From contig NZ_JAMLFW010000001.1 of the NCBI RefSeq assembly GCF_024256385.1, forward strand, positions 248,001-312,000: DNA of 64,000 bases, given 5' to 3'. A program made the translations under genes and the position numbers. Below, in pieces: positions 45,051 to 53,044 of this stretch (positions are counted from its first letter, which is position 1; each line of letters opens with the position of its first letter). This DNA comes from Anatilimnocola floriformis (GTDB taxonomy: Bacteria > Planctomycetota > Planctomycetia > Pirellulales > Pirellulaceae). The notes below the pieces were generated by a model. It worked only from the letters and a program-made list of their open reading frames with translations, did no database searches and was not told the DNA's origin.

Positions 45051-45941
45051 TTAACGCGGCTTGCTGGGCCGACCAGGCGGCAGTTCTTGCGATGGCTCGG
45101 GGGGCGCGTGATTTCCTGCCGTAGGAAAAGCCCGGCGGGGGAGCAGATAGATCGTCTCGCGACAGCCATACGTCGCGCAGCCGCCGGCATATTCCCAGCA
45201 ATCACGATGGTGCGGCGTCTGACAGCGACGGCAGATGACAATCTCGGCCGACATTTCTTCGCCGCAGATCCGGCAGTTGGCGTGATCGATGATCTGCGGC
45301 TGATCACCGTTTACGAAGTCGATTCCCTCAGTCTTCGTCAGCTGCAGCTGATCGTACAGACCGAGCGTCGTTTCGACGAACTGCTCCAGATCATTGGCCC
45401 GCGACGATTCCCACACCTTACGCACCACCAGCCAGCCGGGATAAATCAGCACCAGCGTCTCGGCCGGTTCCGGCGAGCGGCTGATGCGCTCGAGTTGCAC
45501 GCGCACGCCCGAGCTGAGGAGCAGGCGCGACTCTTCTCCTTCGTCGGCCCACACATTCCAGCGCAGGCGGAAATCGTCCCAATCGAATTCGAGTTCGTGC
45601 AGTCCGCGCAGATCGATGGCAATCTGCCGTCGTGAGACGCGCGGCACGAGGGCCATGTGCAGCGAAACGTCGGACCACTGCACGATCATCTCGAGGCACT
45701 TGCGACCCGACGTCCCCGGCAAGCTGTAAACCGACAGCCGCGAATAAGTCGTGCCGTAAGGAAGACGTAGCGAGGGATTGCTGAACCAACCGCCGCGACT
45801 CAGCACGCCGCCGAACCGCTGAGCGACCGCGGCCAGCGCGCTATTCCAGCGCTCGAATCGGGCCGCCGTTTGACTGAAGACGCCAAACAGTGCCAGCACG
45901 ACGATAGCAGCAAACAGCATGAAAACGCCAACACATTCCAT
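45051..45941 (-). CDS. Membrane-anchored prokaryotic RING-finger protein, paralogue 1 (divergent)
   Basis: A 296-residue protein with weak ribosome-binding site at ATG 45941. Membrane helix at 5-23 (GVFMLFAAIVVLALFGVFS). The middle domain is recognisable (FGGVLSRGGWF, TTYSRLSVYS, WLVVRKVWES, EGIDFV) though more divergent. The RING has C223, C226, C237, C240, H244, H245, C248, C255 and C260 with the same spacing as the other two (TPHHRDCWEYAGGCATYGC). A Pro-rich tail of about 30 residues (PEPSQELPPGRPSKPR) follows the RING, absent in the others, and could bind a partner. The gene starts 69 nt after the second DUF1559 gene. Confidence 0.8.
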   Translation of the reverse strand: MECVGVFMLFAAIVVLALFGVFSQTAARFERWNSALAAVAQRFGGVLSRGGWFSNPSLRLPYGTTYSRLSVYSLPGTSGRKCLEMIVQWSDVSLHMALVPRVSRRQIAIDLRGLHELEFDWDDFRLRWNVWADEGEESRLLLSSGVRVQLERISRSPEPAETLVLIYPGWLVVRKVWESSRANDLEQFVETTLGLYDQLQLTKTEGIDFVNGDQPQIIDHANCRICGEEMSAEIVICRRCQTPHHRDCWEYAGGCATYGCRETIYLLPRRAFPTAGNHAPPEPSQELPPGRPSKPR

Positions 45942-46010
45942 GCATCCATTGTTGGCGTCGGCGCGGAAACTTGCCAGTGCAGTAACCCGGCGAGTTCTGC
46001 GCCTTGCTGG

Positions 46011-46895
46011 CTAGGGAAGATTCACGATCTCACCGCCGCCTTTCGTGGTGATTGCCCTCATGTTCTGTTGAAAGTCTTGCAGCGCCATGAAGCGCACGCT
46101 GCCGTCGGCAAACAGAATTTGAACTTCGTTGGGCTCAGCCGTCGGCGGTGGCATGCCCAGGTCGACATTCCATTCGACGGGCTCCGCCCAGTTGGAGGGA
46201 CCACGACTCGTGCCGACCATGATGATCGTGTTGCTCAAGCCGTCAGTCACACTCGAAAACTTGACTGCTTTGCTCCCTTCAAACATCGTGCCGACCCCCG
46301 TCACGAAGACATAATCGCTCCGTTGCAGCGAACCCGATTTGTTGTTGGGGTCTTGAAAGGTCTTGATGATCGTATCGGTGACGGCCAGATTCTCCGGCGC
46401 ATCCCAAGCCTTCGATTTGTCGAATTGTTGAAAGAGCGCCGCTTGGTCCATGTAAGGCAACAGCAGCACGCGACCGCTGTAAAGTGGCTTGCCATCGGCA
46501 TCGGTGACTACGGCCGGCGGAAAGCTGCCGTGCACATCGTGATAGTTGTGCAGCGCCAAGCCGAGTTGCTTCATATTATTCTGCGAAATCATTTGATCTC
46601 GTCTGCCTCCCATCTGCGACCGGCCAATAAAGAGAACAGAGGCCACGCCGCCACAGCAGAGGAGAATACAGCCCATCACGATCGCCAGAATGACGAGGAG
46701 CGTGGAGCCGCCGCCGGACTTGCTCCCGCCAGTCGGCGCGTACATTGGCGTCTGCATGGTCGCGGGCGCTGCAAAACTCGCTTTGGGAATGGTGATCTGC
46801 TGGCCGCAGCCGGCGCACGCGCCGCTCTGGCCCGCGAACTGATCGGCAACAACCGTCTGTTTGCCACAATGAGGACAGCGAAATTCGATCGTCAT
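46011..46895 (-). CDS. Zinc-ribbon/TM DUF1559 protein, second of pair
   Basis: A 294-residue protein. An N-terminal zinc ribbon has C7-x2-C10 and C27-x2-C30 (FRCPHCGKQTVVADQFAG...ACAGCGQ), facing the cytoplasm before a single membrane helix at about 64-92 (LLVILAIVMGCILLCCGGVA). DUF1559 features follow: SQNNMKQLGLALHNYHDVHG, DGLSNTIIMVG and LFADGSVRF. It differs from the secreted DUF1559 proteins at 8.8 and 13.2 kb in having the zinc ribbon instead of a pilin leader. The ATG is 3 nt after the stop of its paralogue (TAA-ACC-ATG), so the two are coupled. Confidence 0.85.
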   Translation of the reverse strand: MTIEFRCPHCGKQTVVADQFAGQSGACAGCGQQITIPKASFAAPATMQTPMYAPTGGSKSGGGSTLLVILAIVMGCILLCCGGVASVLFIGRSQMGGRRDQMISQNNMKQLGLALHNYHDVHGSFPPAVVTDADGKPLYSGRVLLLPYMDQAALFQQFDKSKAWDAPENLAVTDTIIKTFQDPNNKSGSLQRSDYVFVTGVGTMFEGSKAVKFSSVTDGLSNTIIMVGTSRGPSNWAEPVEWNVDLGMPPPTAEPNEVQILFADGSVRFMALQDFQQNMRAITTKGGGEIVNLP

Positions 46896-46898
46896 GGT

Positions 46899-47768
46899 TT
46901 AATATCCTAAGTCAGGCATACTTCGGTCGTCAGCTCGTTGCATCAGTTGTTGCAGCGCCATTTGCATTAAGTGCGTGCGAATCGCGCGCACGCTGCCATC
47001 GGCAAAGGCAGTGAGCACTACCTGCGGATGATTACCCGGCGGCAGCACGCCGCTGTCGGCATTCCAGTCGACGGGCTCTGCCCAATTCTGCGGGCCCGTC
47101 GCGGTTTGAATCACCATGATCGTGTTGCTCGTGCCATCGGTGATGCTGGCAAAGTTGGTTGTTTTGCTACCCTCAAAAATCGTCCCCGTTCCGGTCACGA
47201 AGACATAGTCGCTCCGAGGTGCAGCCGGTCCGCCCGGATGGGCCGGATCTTGAAACGTCTTGATGATGGTCGCGGTGATCGCTTGATTCTCAGGGCTGTC
47301 CCAAGCTTTGTTTTTGTCGAAGGCTTGGTACACCGCGTTTTGATCGAGGAACGGCAGCAGCAGGACTCGGCCGCTATATAGCGGTTGGCCATCGGTATCG
47401 GTGACGACGGCCGGCGGGAGGGAGTTATACGTATCGTGGTAGTTATGCAGCGCAAGAGCGATTTGCTTGAGGTTATTCAGCGACTTCGTTTGCTGTGCAG
47501 AAATACGAGACTGGGAAATCACAGGAAAAAACAACAGGCCGGCGCCACCGAGGCAAATCACACCGAGCACCGCAACCGTGGCGAGAATAACAAGCAGCGC
47601 TGCGGTTCCTGAACTGCTCTTGGTCGACGGTCCCGCCGGGTAGCTGCTCGCGGTGAGTGGAATGGTCACCGATTTTCCACAGGCTGAGCACGGACCGGTT
47701 TGCCCTGCGAATTGATCGGCAACGACGGTTTGCTTGCCGCAATGCGGGCAGGAAAAATTGATCGGCAC
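46899..47768 (-). CDS. Zinc-ribbon/TM DUF1559 protein, first of pair
   Basis: A 289-residue paralogue of the next gene, GTG start with AAGGA 7 nt upstream. Zinc ribbon C7, C10, C27, C30 (FSCPHCGKQTVVADQFAG...PCSACGK), membrane helix at about 54-80 (AALLVILATVAVLGVICLGG), then DUF1559 features (SLNNLKQIALALHNYHDTYN; DGTSNTIMVIQ; TAFADGSVRAI). It leads the minus-strand block that continues through the second DUF1559 gene, the three RING genes and the CPBP gene. It is divergent from the EEP-family gene at 47865, with 96 nt between starts holding both promoters. Confidence 0.85.
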   Translation of the reverse strand: MPINFSCPHCGKQTVVADQFAGQTGPCSACGKSVTIPLTASSYPAGPSTKSSSGTAALLVILATVAVLGVICLGGAGLLFFPVISQSRISAQQTKSLNNLKQIALALHNYHDTYNSLPPAVVTDTDGQPLYSGRVLLLPFLDQNAVYQAFDKNKAWDSPENQAITATIIKTFQDPAHPGGPAAPRSDYVFVTGTGTIFEGSKTTNFASITDGTSNTIMVIQTATGPQNWAEPVDWNADSGVLPPGNHPQVVLTAFADGSVRAIRTHLMQMALQQLMQRADDRSMPDLGY

Positions 47769-47864
47769 GGTTCATTCCTTGCAGCAAAGCATCAGGTCTG
47801 GCGGTGGATTATAAAAGGTGCAACGCCACGTTGCACGCTCCACCCGCACCCTCCGCGATACGTC

Positions 47865-48740
47865 ATGTCACGATTCTTACTTATGTTCGCCGCTCTCGCT
47901 TTGGCCGCTACTTCACCACTGGCTGCTCAGCCCGCCGCCGAGAACACATCGCTGCAGGTGATGACTTGGAACATTCGTTACGACAACGCCAATGACGGCG
48001 TCGATCGCTGGCGCAATCGCCGCGACTGGGTGGCGGAAATCATTCTGCGCGAGAAAGTGGATCTCGCCGGCTTTCAAGAGGTGCTGGCCGGGCAATTTCA
48101 CGATCTGCAAGAACGGCTGCCGGAATTTGCTTCCTACGGCGCGGGCCGCAACGACGGCAAACAGCAGGGAGAAATGTCGCCGATCTTTTATCGTAAGGAA
48201 CGCTTCGAACTCCTCGATAAAGGAACATTCTGGCTGTCGACGACTCCGGAAGAAATCGGCAGCAAAGGTTGGGATGCAGCGCTGCCGCGAATCGCCAGCT
48301 GGCTGAAGTTGCAGGACCGGCAAACCAAGGAATCGCTGACCGTGCTCAACACGCACTTCGATCATCAGGGAACGAAAGCCCGCCGTGCCAGCGCTGAGTT
48401 GATCGTCAAACAAGTCCGCGAAAAATTTGCGACGCTGCCGCTAATTTTCATCGGCGATCTCAACAGCTTGCCCGATTCGGCCGCTTATGAAACGCTCGCC
48501 GCGAAAGGGACCGATGATCTGCCGCTGCTGCGCGATGCCTACGTCGCGGCCAAGAGCAAAGAAGGTCCCGACTCGACTTGGAACGGTTTCAAGAAGATCG
48601 TGCCGGGAAGCCGAATCGATTATTTGTTTGCGACTCGGCAATGGGACATCGAAAAACTTAGCACGCTCACCGATCAGCGCGACGGCAGGTTCCCGTCGGA
48701 TCACCTGCCGATTGTTTGTCGCCTGTCGTTGCGGAAGTGA
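47865..48740 (+). CDS. Secreted endonuclease/exonuclease/phosphatase (EEP) family hydrolase
   Basis: A 291-residue exported protein; ATG 47865 gives a signal peptide (MSRFLLMFAALALAATSPLA). EEP motifs: VMTWNIRYDN (Asn36), AGFQEVL (Glu72), LNTHFDHQG, IFIGDLNS and PSDHLPIVC (terminal Asp-His). All metal and catalytic positions of the DNase I/exonuclease III/sphingomyelinase fold are present. Secreted members usually hydrolyse phosphodiesters such as lipids or nucleic acids. The exact substrate is not evident. Three palindromes follow the stop. Confidence 0.88.
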   Translation: MSRFLLMFAALALAATSPLAAQPAAENTSLQVMTWNIRYDNANDGVDRWRNRRDWVAEIILREKVDLAGFQEVLAGQFHDLQERLPEFASYGAGRNDGKQQGEMSPIFYRKERFELLDKGTFWLSTTPEEIGSKGWDAALPRIASWLKLQDRQTKESLTVLNTHFDHQGTKARRASAELIVKQVREKFATLPLIFIGDLNSLPDSAAYETLAAKGTDDLPLLRDAYVAAKSKEGPDSTWNGFKKIVPGSRIDYLFATRQWDIEKLSTLTDQRDGRFPSDHLPIVCRLSLRK

Positions 48741-48777
48741 ATAGTGCGTTTTGTGTAGATCGAATTTTCAGCTGACT

Positions 48778-48984
48778 CCACCGAGCTTGCTCGGTGGTGA
48801 AACGATTCTGCACCAGCCACGCACTTTTTGTTTACGTTGCCCCCACCGAGCTTGCTCGGTGGAGCATGTGATTGCCGCCGCCGCGAAATCATCCGCTCTA
48901 CCGACCGAGGTCGGCCGGGGCGAAAGGCGCACGCAAGCTACGCTCTAGTGCAAAGTCATTAGCTCCACCGAGCAAGCTCGGTGG
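48778..48984. repeat. Three copies of a 20-bp palindrome (repeat E)
   Basis: CCACCGAGCTTGCTCGGTGG at 48778-48797 and 48843-48862, and its reverse complement CCACCGAGCAAGCTCGGTGG at 48965-48984. Each is a 9-bp inverted repeat around a 2-nt centre. They lie in the 254-nt gap between convergent genes. A related CCGAC-CGAG-GTCGG motif is at 48901-48914. No gene is supported in this gap. Confidence 0.85.
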
Positions 48985-48994
48985 GGACCGCATA

Positions 48995-49591
48995 CTAACC
49001 AGATACGCCGGTAGAACTGAAATAGGCTGGTTCGCTGCCGGCCTTCCATTTGATGTTGCAGCCGATGCTCGGGATCTGCTTCTCTGGTGCGGGTTTACCG
49101 GCCAACAGTGCATCGAGCGCGGCGCGCAGGTCGCGACCGTCAGCAACATCGCCCGCCTTGGGACGCGAAGGATCGAGTTGGCCGCGGTAGTACAACTTTT
49201 GTTCTTTGTCGAAGAGGAAAAAGTCGGGCGTGCAAGCGGCGTGATATTCCTTGGCCACGTCTTGGTCTTCGTCGAACAAGTACGGAAACGGATAGCCCCG
49301 CTGCTCGGCTTCATGCACCATCTGCTCGGGCGAATCCTCCGGGTGTTTCGACGTATCGTTCGAATTGATGCCAACCACGGCGATGCCGCGCGGCATGTAA
49401 TCCATGGCCAGGCGGGCAAGTTCTGGCGCAACGTGCTTCACGAAGGGGCAGTGATTGCACATGAAAATTACGAGCAAACCCGGCTGACCTTTAAAATCGG
49501 CGAGCGACACCGTCTGACCATCGACATTGATGAGCGAAAAATCCGGAGCCGGTGTGCCGAGCTCCCGCATCGTGCTAGCAGTTTTAACCAT
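48995..49591 (-). CDS. Redoxin/thioredoxin-fold protein (AhpC-TSA type)
   Basis: A 198-residue protein beginning with ELGTPAPDFSLINVDGQTVS, a peroxiredoxin-like N-terminus, then FMCNHCPFVKHVAPELARLA with C45-x2-C48. GIAVVGINSNDTSKHPED, YLFDEDQDVAKEYHAACTPD and FDKEQKLYYRGQLD follow. No leader sequence is evident, so it is likely cytoplasmic. CNHC in place of CPxC is typical of a planctomycete redoxin group. Role probably thiol-disulfide reduction or peroxide reduction. A repeat A copy lies upstream. Confidence 0.88.
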   Translation of the reverse strand: MVKTASTMRELGTPAPDFSLINVDGQTVSLADFKGQPGLLVIFMCNHCPFVKHVAPELARLAMDYMPRGIAVVGINSNDTSKHPEDSPEQMVHEAEQRGYPFPYLFDEDQDVAKEYHAACTPDFFLFDKEQKLYYRGQLDPSRPKAGDVADGRDLRAALDALLAGKPAPEKQIPSIGCNIKWKAGSEPAYFSSTGVSG

Positions 49592-49627
49592 TGGTAAATC
49601 TCCTTGGTGTTGTTCGTATATGAATTA

Positions 49628-49672
49628 CTCCCTCTCCTCGGTACTCCGGGGAGAGGGCCGGGGTGAGGGGCC
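49628..49672 (+). repeat. Dispersed palindromic repeat A, copy 3
   Basis: CTCCCTCTCCTCGGTACTCC followed by GGGGAGAGGGCCGGGGTGAG, upstream of the redoxin gene start. Same orientation as the copy at 41203-41246. Confidence 0.85.
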
Positions 49673-49857
49673 AGATCTGCAAAGGCTGCAACCGCCTCGA
49701 TCTCAGTCTGTTTTAGCAAATTCCCCAGCCCACCTGTTTCGGCTCCGTGCTAGCAACCCACCCGAGCGAATCAGCAGAAAGTTCACCTTCTTGATGTGAG
49801 CCCGTTTGCTTAATATCTGGCTCTGAAACCAAAATCTGCTCGATCAAGGAGGATCGA

Positions 49858-51807
49858 TTGAAGGCCCCTTCGACTATCACCGCGCATTTGTTTCAGGTCG
49901 TCGCGCTGGCGGCGATCGTGATGCTAACCAATCTCGGCGGGCCGCGGCTGTGGGATGACGATGAACCGCGCAATAGCGGCTGCGCGCGCGAAATGTTCCT
50001 CCGCAACGACTGGATCGTGCCGACCTTCAATGCTGAGCTGCGCACGCACAAGCCGATTCTGCTGTATTGGTGCATGCTCGTTTCGTATCACATCGGCGGC
50101 GCGAATGAATTCACCGCGCGCCTCCCTTCGGCGCTCGCGGCGATCGGCACCGTGGTGCTGACCTATGCGATGGGCCGACGCTTGTTCAATCCGCGGGCTG
50201 GTTTCTGGGCTGCGACGGCGCTGGCTTGCAGCGTTTCGTTTGCAATGGTCAGCCGGGCCGCGACTCCCGACGGCGTGTTGATTTTCACGAGCACACTGGC
50301 CGTCGCGCTCTTCGTCTTCGGCACATTCGCGCGGCGAAAGTCCGTGACGGGCGATGTACTCGATGCCGATCAACCGGCGCCGCTGCAGCGGGCTGCTGGG
50401 CATTGGTTTCCGCAGCGACCGACGCTCGTGTTGATGATGTACGCCGCCATGGGCCTCGCCGTGTTGGCAAAGGGGCCCGTTGGTCTTGTGCTGCCGACGG
50501 CGGTGATCGGGATGTTCTTGCTCATTCAACGTTTGCCCGCGCTGCAGACCGATCTCGATTCGAATGATTCGTCGGGTGAGTTGCGGCAGATGGTGCTGCC
50601 CGCCTGGCTGCACAATGCAGCTCGGCCACTCAATCCGTTGCATTTTCTCGGCACCTGTTGGTACATGTGGCCGCTGGCGGCGATCGTTACGGTGGTGCTC
50701 ATCGCCGGTCCCTGGTACGCAGCCGTCGGCGTGCAGACCGACGGCGAATGGCTGCGGGGCTTTTTCTTTGAACACAACGTTGAGCGGGCGCTGTCGGCGA
50801 AAGAAAATCATCACGGCTTCATCGGGTTCTATCCGGTGATGCTGATCGCGGGGTTCTTTCCGTTTTCAATTTTCGCGCTGCCGGTCATCATCGAAACGAC
50901 GCGGCGATTGATGGGCAAAGACGCCTGGCAGCCTGGCTACTTGCTGGCTGTATGTTGGATCGGCGTGTACCTGTGTTTGTTCAGTGTGGCTCGCACGAAG
51001 CTGCTCAATTACATCCTGCCGTGCTTTCCAGCCGCGGCGCTGCTCGTCGGCGCGTTCCTCGATCGCTGGCTGGCGGGCAAGTTGTTGATCGCGCGCTGGT
51101 GGCCTGCCGTTTCATTCGCGGTGCTGATGCTCATCGGCGGGTTTCTCGCGGTGGGTGTGTATGCGGTGGCGAATGAATTTTTGCCAGGCGATGAATTTCT
51201 CGCGCTGATTGGACTGTTGCCTGCCGTGGCGGGCCTCATCGCGCTCGGGCGGCAGATGTTCAATTTCGATCGGCGCTGGACGGCTGGCATCATGGCGACC
51301 TGCTTCGCCGCGATGACCACGCTCATCTTCGCCGTCGGCGCGCAGCGGGTTGACGCTCATCGTGAAGATCAAAAAATCGTCAGCGCGATTCTGGCCCGCG
51401 AAGCCAACCCGAAGCTCGCGACGTTCCACATCTTGGAACCGAGTTGGGTTTATTACGGCAAGCAATCGATCACCGAGTTGCCCAAGCCTGAGAAGCGGAT
51501 CAAAACGTCGAACGTGCCCGTGGTGATGGCCAAGATGTTCGATAACAAACAGGCCCTCACGTTCCTCAGCAAGGATCCGACTGCTTACTTGATCACCACG
51601 CGCACGCAGTACGAGAAACTGCAGCCGCATCTGCCCGCCGATCTGAAGATCATTACCGAACAGCCGCTGTTCGAATCACAATTCAAGATGGACCTGAGCA
51701 AACTCTTCAGCGGCAACTTCAAAAAGGCGCCGCAGCAACTCGTCGTCATCGGGCGAGAGAAGGCGAATGTGATTGCGAACACGCCGGCAGTGGAAACAAA
51801 GAGGTAG
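49858..51807 (+). CDS. GT39 (PMT_2-like) membrane glycosyltransferase
   Basis: A 649-residue polytopic glycosyltransferase, TTG start with AGGAGG 6 nt upstream. The luminal loop after the first helix has LWDDDEPRNSGCAREMFLRN (Asp33-Glu36, catalytic Asp) and THKPILLYW, typical of ArnT/PMT-type enzymes using polyprenyl-phosphate sugars. About 11-12 helices follow, then a periplasmic region (about 500-640) ending with a soluble domain. It could glycosylate proteins, lipid A or other envelope polymers. The acceptor is unknown. Confidence 0.88.
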   Translation: MKAPSTITAHLFQVVALAAIVMLTNLGGPRLWDDDEPRNSGCAREMFLRNDWIVPTFNAELRTHKPILLYWCMLVSYHIGGANEFTARLPSALAAIGTVVLTYAMGRRLFNPRAGFWAATALACSVSFAMVSRAATPDGVLIFTSTLAVALFVFGTFARRKSVTGDVLDADQPAPLQRAAGHWFPQRPTLVLMMYAAMGLAVLAKGPVGLVLPTAVIGMFLLIQRLPALQTDLDSNDSSGELRQMVLPAWLHNAARPLNPLHFLGTCWYMWPLAAIVTVVLIAGPWYAAVGVQTDGEWLRGFFFEHNVERALSAKENHHGFIGFYPVMLIAGFFPFSIFALPVIIETTRRLMGKDAWQPGYLLAVCWIGVYLCLFSVARTKLLNYILPCFPAAALLVGAFLDRWLAGKLLIARWWPAVSFAVLMLIGGFLAVGVYAVANEFLPGDEFLALIGLLPAVAGLIALGRQMFNFDRRWTAGIMATCFAAMTTLIFAVGAQRVDAHREDQKIVSAILAREANPKLATFHILEPSWVYYGKQSITELPKPEKRIKTSNVPVVMAKMFDNKQALTFLSKDPTAYLITTRTQYEKLQPHLPADLKIITEQPLFESQFKMDLSKLFSGNFKKAPQQLVVIGREKANVIANTPAVETKR

Positions 51808-51836
51808 CGAGTCAAAAGATCGCGCGGAGAGAGGAA

Positions 51837-52136
51837 ATGAAAATCTCACTGCGCTGGTTCTTGATTCTCATCGCCCTCACTGGGCCTGCGATTGCGGTTT
51901 TTCATTCGTGCAATCGCGGGACGATTACTGAACAGCAAGACCGGCAAATTCAGATTGGGATGAAGCAAGCCGAAGTGCTCGCGGCTTGCGGACCACCAGC
52001 AACAACTTGGAACCCCGGTCGTGGCGGTGTTGTGTGGGAATACCATCTGAGTAAATGGAGGCCCACTGCGTTTCTGAACCCCATTTGTGTTGAATTCAAT
52101 GCCGAAGGCGTTGTTGTGAACACCTGGGTTCAGTGA
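51837..52136 (+). CDS. Small BamE/SmpA-like envelope protein
   Basis: A 99-residue protein with an N-terminal membrane segment (WFLILIALTGPAIAVFHSC; Cys25 may be a lipidation site but the lipobox is poor). The rest has IQIGMKQAEVLAACGPPATT and VWEYHLSKW, the G-M-x-x-x-E-V-x-x-x-x-G-P-P pattern of the SmpA/OmlA fold. Starts 29 nt after the glycosyltransferase stop (ATG 51837, GAGAGGAA upstream), likely in the same transcript. Confidence 0.65.
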   Translation: MKISLRWFLILIALTGPAIAVFHSCNRGTITEQQDRQIQIGMKQAEVLAACGPPATTWNPGRGGVVWEYHLSKWRPTAFLNPICVEFNAEGVVVNTWVQ

Positions 52137-52172
52137 GAGTATGCACGGAGAAAGAACTAATCCCGCGTGCCT

Positions 52173-52673
52173 CTATTCCACGTGCTCGAGTTCCTGACCA
52201 AAACGTTCGATCGCTTGTTCAGGATTGAGATTGAAGAGCGCCCGGCCGGTGGTGCTCCAGGCTTCGCCATCGAGATGAAAGATGGCCGTGGCTGCGCGGA
52301 GGTTACTGACGTTCGGGTTGTCTTCCATCCCGCCGCCGATAACGGCTTCGAAACTGATGGTCACGCCGACCAGAGCGCGGAGGCGGCCGGTGTTGCGATC
52401 GCGGGCGAAGGAGACTTCGTCATCGAAATCGCAATCGACCCACTGCAAGCCGCGCGGGCTGCCGCTTTGTCCGGCGAGCGTGAGGAAGTGCGCCTCGAGC
52501 CATTCGCGTCGCAAATGAAATTGCTTGCGCGCGTGCTCGAGGTTGACCTCAGGTTTGCGCTTCGGCTGCCAGGGCGAAATCCGGCTGCCAGCAAAGCGCC
52601 AGACGAGCAGTCCGACGACCACGATTGTGCCAGTAGCGATTACGCCCAGATCGAGCCAGAAATTTCCGAACAT
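52173..52673 (-). CDS. Membrane-anchored hypothetical protein
   Basis: A 166-residue protein; the ATG at 52673 precedes one membrane helix (LDLGVIATGTIVVVGLLVWR). The rest is a small alpha/beta domain with HARKQFHLRREWLEAHFLTL, LQWVDCDFDDEVSFARDRNT and LRAATAIFHLDGEAWSTTGR. No family recognised. Convergent with the BamE-like gene. Confidence 0.6.
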   Translation of the reverse strand: MFGNFWLDLGVIATGTIVVVGLLVWRFAGSRISPWQPKRKPEVNLEHARKQFHLRREWLEAHFLTLAGQSGSPRGLQWVDCDFDDEVSFARDRNTGRLRALVGVTISFEAVIGGGMEDNPNVSNLRAATAIFHLDGEAWSTTGRALFNLNPEQAIERFGQELEHVE

Positions 52674-52790
52674 ATCCCACGTGCCCCGTCGGCGTCGCAC
52701 GCCGCAACCAACCCGCTCTCAAACCCGCGACCGCATTTTACAGCAACTCGGCAGTCGACGGCAAATTAATTGAGAGGAAGAGGAGAGGCG

Positions 52791-52920
52791 GGGCTGGGGA
52801 CTAGGAACTGGGGGCTGGGGAAAAGACACGGAAACGTTTCCGCCTCGAGCTGGATCAGCACCATTCGGTTCTTCTTCGTTCTGCCTTCTGCCTTACCCAG
52901 TCCCTAGCCCCCGCTCCCCC
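52791..52920. repeat. Imperfect inverted repeat with central 14-bp palindrome
   Basis: G-rich arm 52791-52820 (GGGCTGGGGACTAGGAACTG...) and C-rich arm about 52895-52920 (ACCCAGTCCCTAGCCCCCGC...) are imperfect inverted repeats. Between them, 52829-52842 is the perfect palindrome CGGAAACGTTTCCG, whose GAAACGTTTC core resembles LacI-family operators. CTGCCTTCTGCCTT nearby is a short direct repeat. Confidence 0.6.
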
Positions 52921-53044
52921 ATCAACTTTTCTGGATGGATTCCATTGACTTCGCCCATTTTCTCTCAGACAATGTGCGTCCTGTGCCGATAATACCGGTT
53001 GAATGAACTTTGCCTTCCAACTTCCCCCTCTGGAGTGCTCTCAA

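Noticed and set aside
48741-48994. Short ORFs between the EEP and redoxin genes
   Set aside because: They are translations of the palindromic repeats (e.g. PPSLLGG) and not genes.
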